Under the pieces are notes generated by a model. It saw only the letters and a program-made list of their open reading frames with translations. It did not search any database and had not been told where the DNA came from. Below are positions 26,878 through 41,800 of a DNA stretch of 64,000 nucleotides, piece by piece. Each line of letters begins with the position of its first letter. Positions within the stretch are counted from its first letter, which is position 1. This stretch comes from Apostichopus japonicus (lineage: Eukaryota; Echinodermata; Holothuroidea; Aspidochirotida; Stichopodidae), in assembly GCF_037975245.1 (NCBI RefSeq), contig NC_092576.1, positions 20,176,111 to 20,240,110 of the forward strand. Direction: 5' to 3'. The position numbers were made by a program, and so were the translations under genes.

Positions 26878-29800
26878 TCGCTAGGTAACACGTTTCATTA
26901 CAACGAGACAGCTAGCATTCTGATTACTTTGATATTTGGAAGTTGCAGTTCAGCTCTGACCAAGCATCTTGTTGATGTACGATTTAACCCTGCAGCTTGA
27001 AGAAAACTACTGTAAACTGCATGAAAATTGATTATGATTACTGTGCCACCTCAAGGGAAATGAACACATTTCCATGCTGACACAATTCTTCTTAAATATT
27101 ATATGCCACACTCTCGTTGTGGCGATGAATTTTCCAGAATTTGTAACTTCTACAAATATTGAGAGAAATGGAACTGCTTTGAGAACAAAGTTATTATATT
27201 GTGTTGAATTTCTATCTGAACTCCCGTTATTCACACAATTTTCAATCCAGACTCAAGCCTTACCTTCACATTTCACTTGTCCTGTGTGAACTTCATAGCC
27301 TGGAGCACAACTTTGGTTTGGACATTCTCCCGTTATCTTATCACATGTAACATTCCCCATGCAGTGACATTTATCAGTGCAGCTAGATCCATAATAGTTA
27401 GTAGTACAAACATCAGGAACTGCAGGAATTAAAACATACCTTTCAAGATGCATTTGAAGTTTTAAGGATTGCTTCTTTTTGTTGTTACGGAAAATGTAAG
27501 GATGACAGTAGACGACTTTCAAGAACAATATATTAAGTATTCATGCAACCTGACCAGTCTCAGCCGCCGTTCTAAGATGTATTTTTTTTTTATGGCATGC
27601 AGTTTTAGCGATATGAGTTGTCAAGGTCTAAGAGTAAGAAGAAAATTTGACAGTGGCAACAAAAGAAGTCTAAATTATCACACCAAACAAAGCTCAGTAG
27701 GAAGCTGTTCCATGGGATCCTGCAACACATTCTCATTGTACAAAGGATAAACATGTTTTGCTATGTAAATTAAGCTGCAACTTACCGCAGTGGAGTAGGT
27801 CTGAGATCAGGGCAAGTCATTTTCTACTAATGATGAATCAAATGTCATGTTTGGATCAATATCCATCAAGTAACACTACTAACCCTGACAATTAGTCCCT
27901 GACCATCCACTACTACATCCTGGTGGTGATCCTGTACATACTCCTGTATATCTGTCACACTGGCCAGACAGACAGTGACAGGTCTGTAGGCAGCTGGCAC
28001 CATAGGTTCCTGGATCACATGCTGATGGCAAAGTAAATAACTTGCTTAGTTGAATGAACTTGTAACTGATGGGAAGTTGTTTACTCTATTAACTACTTTA
28101 ATGTCACAGTCCAAAGCATCTTTACTAACAATTTCTTAAAACTTAGCAGAAAAAACACTCACACGCATCCTTCCAACTTCCAGTATTTATTCCCCTTGTG
28201 AGATATTGTATCACACAAAGTATTGCCTGCAAACCTAGCCTGTATTGAAGATGGTGAATGTGAGGTAGAAGTTACAGCCTACGCTAAACTCCAACTGACC
28301 TGCTTGCTTTTTCTTTAAATGATAACCTGCCTCCCTTTTTGCATAAGTTAATAGTCAATTAATTATTGTGATAACATAAAATATAAAAAAATTGTTTCAA
28401 TAAAAATGATGAATGTACAACAAAATGAAGAGATCAAAAGATGTAGGAAAAATGTAGCATTTTGCAATAGCAATAGACACTTATTGGCTTGAGGGACGGA
28501 GTGCACAAAAGTACTTTCAATATACGTCATTTCTGTTACTTATTACAAATTCCAATCCACTTTTCAAATTGATTAAGTGGTGTTGAAAAATTCTCATTGA
28601 TAACTTCAGATATTTTGCGCCTTTGCAAAAGAAGGAATCGTGAGCGATCAAATGCGAGGGGAAAAAAACGTGTTATCCATGTCATTAGAGATGAATATAA
28701 AGCCAATATATTCTTGAATCTTTTTATTTTAACTTCAAATAGAAATCACTCAACCTTTCAGGATTACAGCCTATGAGGTGGAGAGAAGAGGCGGCGGTGG
28801 GTAGTGATAGGTGAGTTACCGCTTCAATACTTGCATATTCATCAGTGACTAACCCTCACTCTTACCCTTAAAAAGCCCCATCTGACCAATTGGAATATCA
28901 AACATGCTACAGCTCAGTTAACATGATTGTATGAAATCAATCAATGCCAAAACAAAGTACCTAGTATTTTTACCATATTTGCGAAATTCGGAACTTAGTC
29001 AGACACAGCTTAATGAAAGTTATCTCCAACATTGCAAGCGGCTACCTTAGTAAGCTCTACAGAAATTGATTATATTAATGTGCATTACTTTGTAAAAAAG
29101 AGGAAATTCCTGTTGACAAAACAAGAAGGAAGTCAATATAAAGGACATACAATATGTTGCATGTCAGTCTTTTTACAGATTTTTAATATGAAATTCAAAA
29201 TCTTTTAACTTTTGAAAACTGCTTACCTGGAGTAAAGTTAAAAAGTTGATATATTTCAGAAAGTATAAAATCCATTTTGTTTATTTAAACTGCATGGCCA
29301 CATTTTTACCCATCGACAGGAGAAATATAAAATGTGACATTTCAGTTTGACATTAATGATGCAACTTTTGATGCCTATCATTCTTCTGGAAAGGGTTGTA
29401 CACAGAATTTTTTACCTCTGTATATTTGGCAATCTGAAGTAAATATGAATAATTCTGATCTCTCAAATGAGAGAAAAAAATCACACAAACAGATTTATGT
29501 AACACATTTAAGGCAAATGGGAGTTTTGAGCAAATCATCAGATGGTCATATGTAAAAAAAACGCAAATAGTATGGCGCTAAATTTTGGGTGATGTTATTA
29601 CAGGTTAGAATGTCATTATTCTGATCGAGGTTTATCCAAATAAGAAAGGAACTGCTTTGGAACGGTTGCAGATAGGTCACAAGGTTCACGCCAAGCTTTG
29701 CACTGTTTGAAAATTCAGTATACAGATCTTTCACCTAAAATACACCTTACGAATATCAAGTTGCATCTTTTTTATGGTGCATACATAAGAGACAGGCCTG

Positions 29801-32800
29801 GAGCTTCCTTTGCTCAACGTTTTATATCTCAGGTCTCCCCATAGGGCCCGTGTTTTGACCTTCTGACGGAGGGACCATTTTTTTCATCATAAGTGGAATT
29901 CATTAAGCCCTCGTTGATCTTGGTAATACATCTATTGCTAGAAAAAAACCGAGTTGCTGGTTTGAGGTACTGTATTACCAAGTGTCTCAAATATTTATTT
30001 TTAAAGTAAAAAGTTGAATTTTTGATGAATTCAGCTTCAAAACTGAGATAGTCGTTGCTGGTTTGACGATATGTTCTAAATGTTTGACAAAAAATAAACC
30101 AACAAAATAGTTCTTTGTAACTTATTGTAGTGGAAAGTATAACTAGTGTCCATTTTCAGTGATATATGTGCAACAACTTCTGGAAGGCTGTACCATCTGG
30201 AAAACTTTAGTTAAGACAGAGCTAAATACTCATGTGACTAAATTTTGTGTATCATGGGATCATTAAATGAAGTTTTGGCAGAAGTCTGGGGTGGTGATCT
30301 GACAATTTCTTGCTAAAATGACACATAAACCTGCTGTTTGAAATTCGACACCCCCACCTAAATTATTTCCCTCGCACTGAAATTCCATACCTGACAAACA
30401 TTTCACAATGCTGGCTACACCCTCTCCCCATCCCCCCTCCCACCCCTCTGAGAGTTTTATCTGTTTTTCTTGAATGTAAGATGAAGGCGTTAAGGGAATA
30501 CTTTGTCGATACTTCTGGGAGTTTTACATGTAATACAGCACTTTTTCTACCTGAAAGCTAAACTTTTGTGTCTCCAAACACAAGGGACGGAATTTTAAGC
30601 ATTTTTTTTTAAAGCATTTTTTAATATTTTCCCAGTTATGTAGGCATTTTTTGTACTTTCATTGCATTGCACAGAATGTCAGACTATAAGTGTAGGGTTT
30701 TACATTGTAGCCTAATAAGTAGTAGAGTTGTAGGAATAGTTATTCCTTGTAGAAAGTCTTCAGAAGAAGATCACTTTTTTAAACTTCACTTACTAATAAC
30801 ATGAAAACATAACATAAAGAATGCTTCAATTTGTCACTACTACATCCGTACCCCGCACCCACCCACTTCACATGTATTTACCAGATCCTATTATATCAAT
30901 TTCCAAAATTCGGAATTTGGCGCTGACTCCGGCAAAGCCAGTATCCGACCATAATTTAAATTCCAAAACTGATACATCCCTTAATTATAATTTAAATAAG
31001 GAATGATAACATCTTTACTAAAACATGATGGAATTAAAACATATGTTGAAATATTAAAGTAAGCTCTACCGGTAAGGCAGTCCAACCCCTTCCATCCTGT
31101 GTTACAGCTACAGCCGTATGGGTGAGCGAGGCAGAAGAGGTATTTACTGCAACTGTCAGAACCACCACCGCTAGAACATCTCCTCTCACACGTGTCTCCA
31201 TACCTGTTACCTCCACATTCTAACAGGAAAATATAAATTAATTACAAAGCCGCCCTAGTAACGTTACAAGAAACTCAAATTCAGTACTGCTCCCAAAAGG
31301 CATGCAACTTCACTAGACAGCAACTTCATATGTATAGTCAGTTGCAGAATATGTCATTGCTTAAAAGCAAAAGAACAGAAACAGAAAGTATTTGATTACC
31401 TTAACTGTATTCAGCAATGTCATATACTGAGGCTAGTGCAATTGACCTCGGTATCATCAACAAGTTAGGAAATTATTTAAAATACCAACATAGGGTGCAA
31501 ACACCATTTCATTTATTTCACAGACAATATCCATATATAATGATCCTGACAACCCTTATATGCAGCCTAATCACGAATGTGTTGACTATAAAGGACTAAA
31601 TCCAATTGATATTCGTTGCAAATGACAGTCCAATGCTGTTTTTCCTGACACTTATCTCAGAACCATCAACGGTCCGCTGTAAGTGTTTATGTTGAGATTT
31701 TGCAATTGTGAGATAAATTTACCAATGTATTGATCTTGAAATAATACACATGTAGGATTTGCATAAACTATTCGTGATACTCTAAGTAAATGAATACTAG
31801 CTGAAAGTATCCTGCAGTTATTAAACCTACATGCAAATAATCTGGATGGGCTATTGGGGGGGGGGGGGGCAAATCACTAGATGAATCACAAACAGCATGC
31901 AGTGGCTCACAGGGCTAATATTGCTCAAATTTTATTTGTAAAGGAAGTTTCTCAAATCACAAAATAATTGCACACACTTGTATTTTTCAATTACTGAACA
32001 CACTACTCTGTTGTTCAAATAAGGCCTAACATTCACCGTTTCAGAACTGTTTTTAATCTGCAGGTATGGTATGTATCGGTTTCAAATTACCAACATCACA
32101 CATTTACATGCAATAAACAAGGTCTAAAGCTTTCATACAGTAGACCTGAGCCATTACTTGGTTCCCTTTAGCAAATCATTTTTTTGTTCAATGAAATACG
32201 AAGTGGATTGCCAGTGAGCTTGAATAAATGTTATTTACATTTACAATTTGAAAGTCGCATTATGCAGAATCTCTCTCTGTCATGAAGATTTACAGATTTA
32301 TTTCATAAAAAAAATATTTCTCAGTAAAACATTTAGAACATTGTTACCTTCTTCACAATGTGTTCCTTTGAACCCAGGGGCACAAATGCATTTTCCACTT
32401 GTCTCGTCACAAATGCCTCTGTTATAGCAGTTATCACATATACCATCACAAGCATCTGGGCCCCATCGATGAGCTGGACAAGCTGGTGTTATGAAAAGAT
32501 CGTGTTAAGATGTAAATTATGACTGTGAAGCTGAAATAATAGTAAGTTATATGTTACTATAGTAAAAAGAGCTGTACCTTTATTCAATAACTTTATAGAA
32601 CTGCATTTTATATTGTGGATCACAACTTACAACCATGATATATTTCCCTATACGTTAATGCAACTGCATCTTAGATCCATACTTTCTCTGATCTAGTCTC
32701 AATTGTCCTGATTGATACAGGTGTGGTCGCTTCCATACGAAAGTAATTAATAAGGTAGTCATATCAAATGCTTTTTTTTTTTTTTTTATAACGGTTTCCC

Positions 32801-35800
32801 ATCACATTTTGATCATATCCTCTTTTAAAGGAGGAATAAACCATGTAATTTGTCAGTAACCGCATATTAGAGGCTTATATTCTTACGCCCTCTGTTAAAT
32901 AACTTGCCAAAACTACCTATTCCCGATTTTTTTTTTAGGAATAAACTAATTATTATCATAAAGTCAATGGAAAATGTTGTTAAGCTATTCCTGCCGGGTA
33001 AAAATGTTTCCACAGAAAAAAAAGAATGTACAAAATTCACAAACGCACCAGGCTTGCCACTCAGTCGCAGAACTGTCCCTAGTGTTAGCGGAACTAGAAT
33101 CATAGTAACTGCCAGTGTCGGCACCATATGTGATCTGTTTAGCTAGCTCTAAGGCTCATTGTTTCAGTTCCTCCACTGTTCATTTAGTCTCGATTTGATA
33201 GCAGTTAAGTCCAAATGCATCCATGTTCTCCTTTTTTCAAACAATCCCAAGCCCGGAAAGTGTTATGGAAGAAAACTATGACTAGATATTGCCTTAGCTA
33301 TCATGAAGTGTTAGGAAGTGTAAGGCTCAGAAGGATTTAATGTGTTGATATGCGATCTGTGGCTTGCTTATTTCACGAAATAAGCGTGAACTGTCGAAGT
33401 TCAAAAATATTAGGAAAGCCAAGGGTGACAATCGAATGTTAAGGTTAAAAGATATGCTTTCAAAAGTTCGTGTTGCTCGAAAAGAGCATACTGCAAAACG
33501 GTATTCTCTAAGCAGAAAAGGCAAGGTTTTGTTTTTCCTTTAGGTAATGCACAAGTTTCTCAAACATGCTGTCCTTGCTCTCATACTAGTTTTGAAATTA
33601 AAAAAAGAGGCGATAATTGCTTCTTGTTAGCTTATGATGGTTATTCAACACAAAAAAATATATTGGGGACAGAAAATTGATCTAGAAATGATTTAGTTGT
33701 ATATTCATAAAGAAATGTAACCAATACCAATTAGTCTATATGAAATTAGAATTAATTTCTGTAATTTCAACTTTCAACTGTTATATCTTTCTAGACTTTA
33801 CCAAGTTACCTTTGGTGAAGGATGCTCTTTAAAACGTTATTCAAAATCGGACGTAAAGTAATCCATCTCAGACAACGACAATTCTTCATAATATTTCTAA
33901 TTAGTGAATTAAGTTTTTAAATTTAAAAAAAATTCATATATTTTCTAGATGCCTTATGTAAATTTAAATTAGCCTGCCTATAGAAATAAAGTCCTCAATT
34001 TCACTCGAGCATTAATAATATGTTACTTAATAGCATAAACTACCCCAAGTACTTGCATAGGGATTCATCCTTGAGCCACCACAAAATGACAATTTTCAGA
34101 GTTTCAACTTTTGGGAAATTTAGTACATCTCGTAAAACACAAAGTTTCAGAGGTTTGACTTTTTGGCAAGATGGTAGCATGTGTGCAGAATTCTCAGGTT
34201 CAGTCTTTTATGGTTTGACAGTGTGTTTAATTAGTTGTCGATATGCATGTCTATTTTGCGCTTCCTTAGAATAGTGATAAACAAGGATAAACACTGTGAG
34301 TAAATATTCCATATAAATCATATTTCAAAGATATAACAATACAAACCCTTTATTGTTATATAAGGTAAGTACAGCTTAGAAGAACTATCATGATCTGCTT
34401 AATGGGGGAAAGGGAGAATTTATCTGGTAAAATAGTTTACACTTTAATCAACCATCAATCATCTAGGCACAAGGCATTGAGTTGGGTTATTCAAATGACG
34501 GTATAGATTATCTCACTTCATCGACATGAGATATAGTTATGGTGTCATGAACCACAATCTTGTTGGGCTTTAGCGCATTATAGCTATGGATGTCTCTGAA
34601 ACAAACATATTATTTTAAAGTAGCTATTTAAACAGTACATATCTGAAATACACAATTACAAACCTCTTACTATCAACAGTTTTAGACCTTGTTTTGCATC
34701 AGTCCTCTCATTGTTGATGTGACACTCATAGACACCAGCATCATCTACCTTAACTTGTCCACTAATACTCCAAGTATTCTGACCACTTATACCATTGTTT
34801 CTTACATTATCCTTCAACCATCTGAAATCTGCAACATTCTTTGATCCGGTGCTCTTCATAACAATGCTTACACCTGTATCACCAGCATTGGCGGTTACTG
34901 ATACCAACTCATCACTGGGTACAATATCAGCTGAAATCAAGGATGTTGTAACAAACCATATTATTAAGACTAAGTTTAATTATCAGCACTTATTATATTA
35001 CAATTCATCATTAATGACTCAATAAAATTAAATCTACAGTAGAAATATTCAGTAAAACTTTTAATATTATGATACAAAATGCGATGGATGTATATGCTTG
35101 TATTTGTCTCACCTGGATATTAACAAGTTGACTCCACAAAGGGATCTAATGTCAGGCATGGAATCTTATTTAAGGGTCCAACATAATGCTAATGTCAAAT
35201 GTGTGCGTAGAAGCAGGAAGCTTTAAACACTTATTTGGATTTGTCAAGCAAACGTCGTATTCGTATATATTGAAGTTGACATTTACACATTAATTATCCT
35301 CAGCCACATTACTGCATTGCATTTAAAGACATGTTGTAGGGACAGTGCCACAATCTTCCAGATTCTAATTAGCAGTTCCAATGCCTGCCCTTTCTTACAC
35401 TATGCTAAATACAATATTTATTTTATGTTAATGCTTCAACCACTTTTGCCTCTCAGCTAGAACATTGTTCGCCAATAAATGATCTTGTCAGGAAATATAT
35501 TTATAAATATGCATATGGAATATAACATGATACATGTAATTTGATAAGCTCATATTATGTAACTAAACACGCTGCTTCAGTAATCTTGTCCAAATATATA
35601 TAATTATCATCCTTCTTGTGATAGTACAATATTAACATCTTATGATATAATGCACGGCAGGCGTATAACTACAGCTGTGAGTAACTCACCATCTGATCTC
35701 ATAAATATCCCTGAGATTGATGTAGTGATCCTTCCATCTAACGCAGCTTCACATCCAAACACCCCAAAGGCATCATTATTTCCATTATTGTTCAATGTTA

Positions 35801-38800
35801 CCCTCCAATGTTTATAAATACCAGCAGCATTCCAGACTGGAGCTGGTGGATCTACATTTTCATCATCATCATTCCTTGTCCAAACAGCCCTGAATGACTC
35901 TACTTGGGCAGTCGCTGCAACATTGTCGGATTCGCTAAGGTGACACTGATATTGTACTGTATTATGCTCAGACTCAAAAGGCTTTACACCAAGGAAAGTC
36001 ATCTTTACTGGTGCTATTGAGAAATAACATGTAAACTGTCATTGATAGGAAATAAAACAGTAAGCTCCTTGAAACAACACAGATCCAGGCTCTCTAATGT
36101 ACAGTATATCATCCTCTCTAAGACATTAAAACAAATACTTTGTATCATAACAACTGGCAATCAAAATTCCGAGGATATTTCCCAACTGTTTTGGAAATTA
36201 ATGCATAGAAACGAGAAATATGTTCGGGACACAGAGAGAGAGGATTGTGCCAGGAAATATTTTGTCGTATACACTGCTTTGCTCTGATTCCAATTGTAAC
36301 GAAGCACGCATCATCCCCATTTAACTGAATCGACGGCGCCCGACGCCTTTCTTAATTTACTAGCGTGACATGTGATACCCATGTGGACGCTAATGCAACT
36401 TGCGCGTCTCTTATAATCTCCCTCGTGTTGAATAGATCGCCAGTTCACAGCAAGACTTGGACAAGTGCGGACGCGGATTTAACTAGGCCCTAACCGCTAA
36501 TTGGTTTACCAAGAAAAGTTTGGTAGATGTTTGTCATCATTTATGGGTGAGATTTTAGTATCTTTGTTTCTCTAAATACTTAGGCAGTTTTTCTGCGGGT
36601 TGGTAATTAAGAAGAAAACCCGATTTCGTTGTAGTAAGGGTTATTATATTTATCTAAACCTTGACGTCACCCACCTAGCGGTGTGGAAAAGAAATATAGG
36701 GCGAGAGAACCGTTTTCCCTGTAAGCTCACAACCTGAAGAGATTAGACCCTTGTTCGACGTAAATAATTGTAGGATTCTCTGCACGAAGAAGTACAGGGC
36801 GGCTCCGGGCCCACAAAATCTTTCATTTTGTCTTAAAATAGGCCTTAGAGCACAAGCTCTTTTGGGAATAGTAAGAAGCAACCGGTGATATAAGTGTGCA
36901 CGCGACTGTCAGTTACGATCTGGCATGTGCCTAAACACATCTTACTGAGGGTGCGTGCGTCCATCGCACAGAGAATCTCACTAAGGGTGCGTGCGTGCGT
37001 CACGTCGGTAGGAAGTTGTACTTACAGAGAGTGCGTGCGTCCATCGCACAGGGAATTTTACTTAGAGAATGCGTGCGTGTGTCACGTCGGGAGGAAGTTG
37101 TACTTACTGAGGGTGCGTGCGTCCATCACACAGGGAATCTCACCGAGGGTGCGTGCATGCGTCACGTCGAGAGGAAGCTGTACTTACAGAGGGTGCGTGC
37201 GTCGGTGACGGCCAGCTACCGTATAAGGAATATGAGTTCCGACTTACAGTGTTATTTGAAATTTGATCTTATTTGTATTTTTTCCGATCTGTAAATACTT
37301 TAATCTTTAGAATTTACTGTGTCAATTGTAATTTTTTGTGCTTGACTTTCGTTTTGCTTACTTTGTCCCTTCTTTCTTGAATCATATTTCACCGCCCATC
37401 ATACTAAGAACTTACGTGAGACTTAGCGTGTTACAACTGGTGGCAGCGATTGGATGGGCTGCTGAACTGATTATTTAGGAGAAAGAGACATGGCACACTG
37501 AGACTTTACAACAACAAGTCGTACCGAGGAGGAGGCCTCACCCAACTGGGTTGTTATAGATGAGTGCCCTACTGATGGATTTCCGGATTCACCGCAATTG
37601 TGGAGTTCACGGGGCGATGAGATGGAAAGAGCAACTGGGACGGACTACCCGGTGAGGGAACCTCCTTCAATTGATAGGTTTCAACCCCCAGGAGGACCAA
37701 CTGATGGCCCTGGGACAATGAAGGGTACAAGAAACACCCCAATGCATACCCCAATGTATAGAGAACACAGGAGTGTCCAAGGTGAAACACCTCGGTTGAC
37801 GTCCTGTCCAGGAAATCCATTCGTCGATGATGGTCAGGAGGTGTGGGATGTGCCCCGCTCGGGCTGGGTGTGCCACAATGGTTCCGACAACGAAGGGACC
37901 CTCTGGTGCTCAATAGAACAGGTACCACGGGTATTAGGCCCGGAACGTACGAGGGGACAACGCCTTGGGAGGACTATCTTGCCCAGTTTGAAGTTATAGC
38001 AGAGTTGCACGACTGGGGCACTGATGTTATAGCGCTCTGGCTAGTGGCTAGCCTGAGAGGGGATGCTCAAGCCGTGATTGCCGATCTCGACGCAAGATGT
38101 CATAGGAGCTACACAACCGTGGTTGGTGCATTGTCACAGAGATTTAGCCCCACTCACCAAAATGAAGTGTTCAGAGTCCAGCTGAAGAGCAGGCTGCGCA
38201 GGATAGATGAGTCTCTACCCGAGCTAGCACATGAAGTCAAACGGTTGACCAGACAGGCTTACCCGATGGCCCCCAGGCGAGACCATTTCCTAGATGCTTT
38301 GGGTGATCCAGAATTACGGCTTGGGGTCAATCAGATGAAACCCGTGAATCTGGAGGAGGCAGTCTAAGCTGCGCTGGAAATTGAAGCCTATCACATTGCA
38401 GAGAGGCAGAGGAGCCTCGGTATAAGAAGGAGTGTGCGTATGGTTAGCCAGGGTAATGTACAAGCGGCTAGAGAAACCAAAGGGGAAACAATGTGTTACG
38501 AAATAAAGAAGATTGTAGTCGATGGAATACAGGGACAACAGACCTTGATTGAAGACATGAGGAAAGCCCTGGAAGCTTTGCATAAGGATGTCAGCGATTT
38601 GAAGCACAAACTACGCCAGGGTAATACTTGTGAAGCCGGAAAGAGACGTATTCAGTGCCGTAATAGGCCATTTCCAGCCTACACGGACGATGGCACTCCG
38701 ATATGCTTCCAGTGCAAGGAACCGGGCCATATGAAGCGGGAATGTCCAAGCCAACCATAAACCCCTAAGCCACAAAGTTCTTCGTCAGTGCATGGAAACG

Positions 38801-41800
38801 ATCCGATGTCTGGTTTGGGGGTCGCAACCGGGCAGTAGATCTTGGGCCCATCTGTATCGCCGTGTTAAATGGGATACCCGAATTAGCCAAGGATGGCATA
38901 TAGCTGAAGTGTAAACTACGAAACCATGATGTGTCCTGTTTAGTTGACACTGGGGCCAATATTTCCTTGGTCCATGCAGGTGTGTTTTACAGTCTACAAC
39001 GTGAGTTCAGACCGCCGTTGCAACTAGAAGGTGTGTATATGATACTTGCGGATGGGAAGCGCGTGCCTGTTTTGGGAATGGCTGAATTGGAGATCCATGT
39101 AGGCGGAAAGACAATACAACATGCTTTTTGGATTGCAGATTTAGGGCCTGGTTGCATACTGGGATTAGATTTTCTCAGGAGTCACAATTGCATTATCCAC
39201 GCATAGAAGGCGCAAGTGGTGATAGATGACAGTTATGTGGTGGACCGCACGAAGGAGGAAACAATCCATCAGACAGGTTCTTGTCGAATTGTTGCAGCAG
39301 AGACGCTGCTTTTTCCACAATACTCGGAGACGGTTGTGAATGGCAGGGTTAAAGACTTCCACCCAGGACTCCAGGGGAAATGGCTATCATTGAACCATCA
39401 CCAGTGCTCTTGAATAAGAAGGGTGTTCTAGCGGCAAGGTGTCTATGGGAAATCGAGGAGGGTAATCTTCCAGTAAGAGTGATAAACCTGAATGACCAGG
39501 CGGTTACAGTGCACAAGGATACAACGTTTGGTGTGTTTAAAGGCGTCAGAAGGTAGCTCCAGTGAGTGGTGACGAGGGTCATGTCGTCCAAGGAGACTCA
39601 GGTGGGGCAGACGAGGTACCAAAACACCTTATGGAGCTGTATGCTGATTGCACGGAGGGCCTAGACGAAAATCAGAAGGCATCAGTTACTAGTCTGTTGT
39701 GCAGGTGGCAAGGGGCTTTTGCCAAAGGGGCACATAATATAGAACGGACGCAAGTTGATAGGCACCGCATAGACACGGGAATTCATCCACCGATTAGACA
39801 AGCTGCAAGAAGATTGCCAATTCACAAACAGGAAGAGGCCACTGGGGACATCAATGAAATGCTCTCTGGTGGAGTGATCGAGCCCTCGTGTAGTCCGTGG
39901 GCATCACCAATCGTGTTGGTAAGGAAGAAAGACGGAAGTCTATGGTTCTGTGTGGATTACAGGAAATTGAACGAAGTCACTGTGAAGGATTCCTATCCCC
40001 TCCCAAGGATAAACGACACTCTGGACTTGTTAGGAGGAGGGACATGATTTTCCACGCTAAACCTGGCCAGTGGGTACTGGCATATCGAAATGGACCCTCT
40101 AGACCGAGCGGAGACAGCATTTTCGACCCATCAAGGACTATTCCAATTCAAAGTCATGCTTTTTGGGCTCTATAATGCCCCGGCTACCTTCGAGCGCCTA
40201 ATAGATCGAGTATTAGGGGGTCTGATATGGGAAAGCTGTCCGGTATACCTGGACGATGTAATTGTTCACGGGAAGACGTTTGAGGAACATCTTAAGCGTT
40301 TAGAGGACGTTATCAGTAGACTAGGCCAAGCCGGACTGAAGCTGTCACTGAAGAATTGTCACCTGCTAAAGAGGGAAGTGAGCTTCCTTGGACACATTGT
40401 GAGCAAAGATGGAGTTCACACCGATCCTGAGAAGATTAGAGCTGTAGCGGAATGGCAGAAACCAGTGAATGTACGTGAGGTTAGAAGCTTCATCGGCCTA
40501 TGTAGTTATTACCGTCGGTTCATACGTGGGTTTAGTTCCATTGCAAAACCACTACACAGACTCACAGAGAACAGCAGAGAATTCAAGTGGACTAGCGAAT
40601 GTGAAGAATTCTTCAAAGAACTAAAGAGGCGACTTACATCAGCTCCAGTTCTCTGCTACCCGAACAAGGATGATCCGTTCGTACTGGATACAGATGCCAG
40701 TGACCAAGGGGTTGGATCTGTACTTTCGCAAATCCAGGATGGAAATAAAGTTGTAATTGGGTATTACAGCAGGACACTGTCTAAGCAAGAGAGGCCTTAC
40801 TGCGTTACTAGGAAAGAACTTCTGGCTATTATTGCTGGCTCCAAGTGGTTTCACCACTTTCTGTACGGGCGGAAGTTCCTGATTAGGACTGATCATGGAG
40901 CGCTTCGCTGGTAAATGAATTTTCGCCAACCAGAAGGCCAAATAACGCGATGGCTGGAGTTTTTAGGTTCTTACGAATTTACCATCGAACATCGTACAGG
41001 GAGGGTTCACAATAATGCAGACGGCCTGTTAAGGAGACCCTGTTGTGACTGTTCCAATAGCGAGAAGCTGGAAAAGAGGGAGTGCTTGAGTGCTGAAATC
41101 TCTGATCTAGAGAGGAGAGCTGACATTTGTAGCGACAGAAAGGCTTGTCGTGGTCGAAGGGCAGGTGGAGCAGGAGGAAACTTCACATCCGCCACACTGG
41201 TCACTTGAAGACCTGAAAAAGTACCAAAGAGATGATCCAGACATATTGCCAGTTTTGCAAGGAAAAGAGACCCTAAAGAGATCATTGTGGAGCAAAGTTT
41301 CTGGTGAAAGTAGGACACTACAACAATACTGGCTGCAGTGGGAAAGCTTGGTGTTAAAGAACGCCCTACTGTATCGCAAGTTTGAATCCCAGAGGGGTGA
41401 CAAGGTGTGGTTACAATTTGTAGTGCCCGAAGTGTTGCGGAGGAAAATATGGGGGTTGGCTCATTCACATCCTTTGTCTGGCCATTTCATGGCAATGAAA
41501 ACTTCTACTCGAGTAGGAAAGAAGTTCTACTGGAGTGGGCTATCACGAGATATAGATCAGTGGTGTAAGATTTGCCCCAAATGCCAGCAGAGGAGAGGTG
41601 CCAAGACGAAGCAGAAAGCCAAGCTCCGTAGATATGCAACAGGTGAACCATTGCAAAGGGTAGCATTGAGATAGATTGGTAGTGCACCCTTGCAGGTCGC
41701 CTCCACATCAGCACTCTTCTTAGCATACTTTTGTGATGTCCCATCTGAGAGTTATATTGTGAATTTACACAGAGAGGTTGAGAATAGCATCCTTCAACTA

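Noticed and set aside
31034-31216. 60-codon minus ORF over the second EGF exon
   Set aside because: Wrong frame; the Cys-rich EGF frame between good splice sites is the real one.
12962-36013. A Tie-type tyrosine kinase
   Set aside because: The ectodomain suggested it, but no kinase motifs (GxGxxG, HRD, DFG) were found; the cytoplasmic exons are PTP blocks.
37569-37928. 119-codon minus-strand ORF
   Set aside because: Antisense to the gypsy gag region; no motif.
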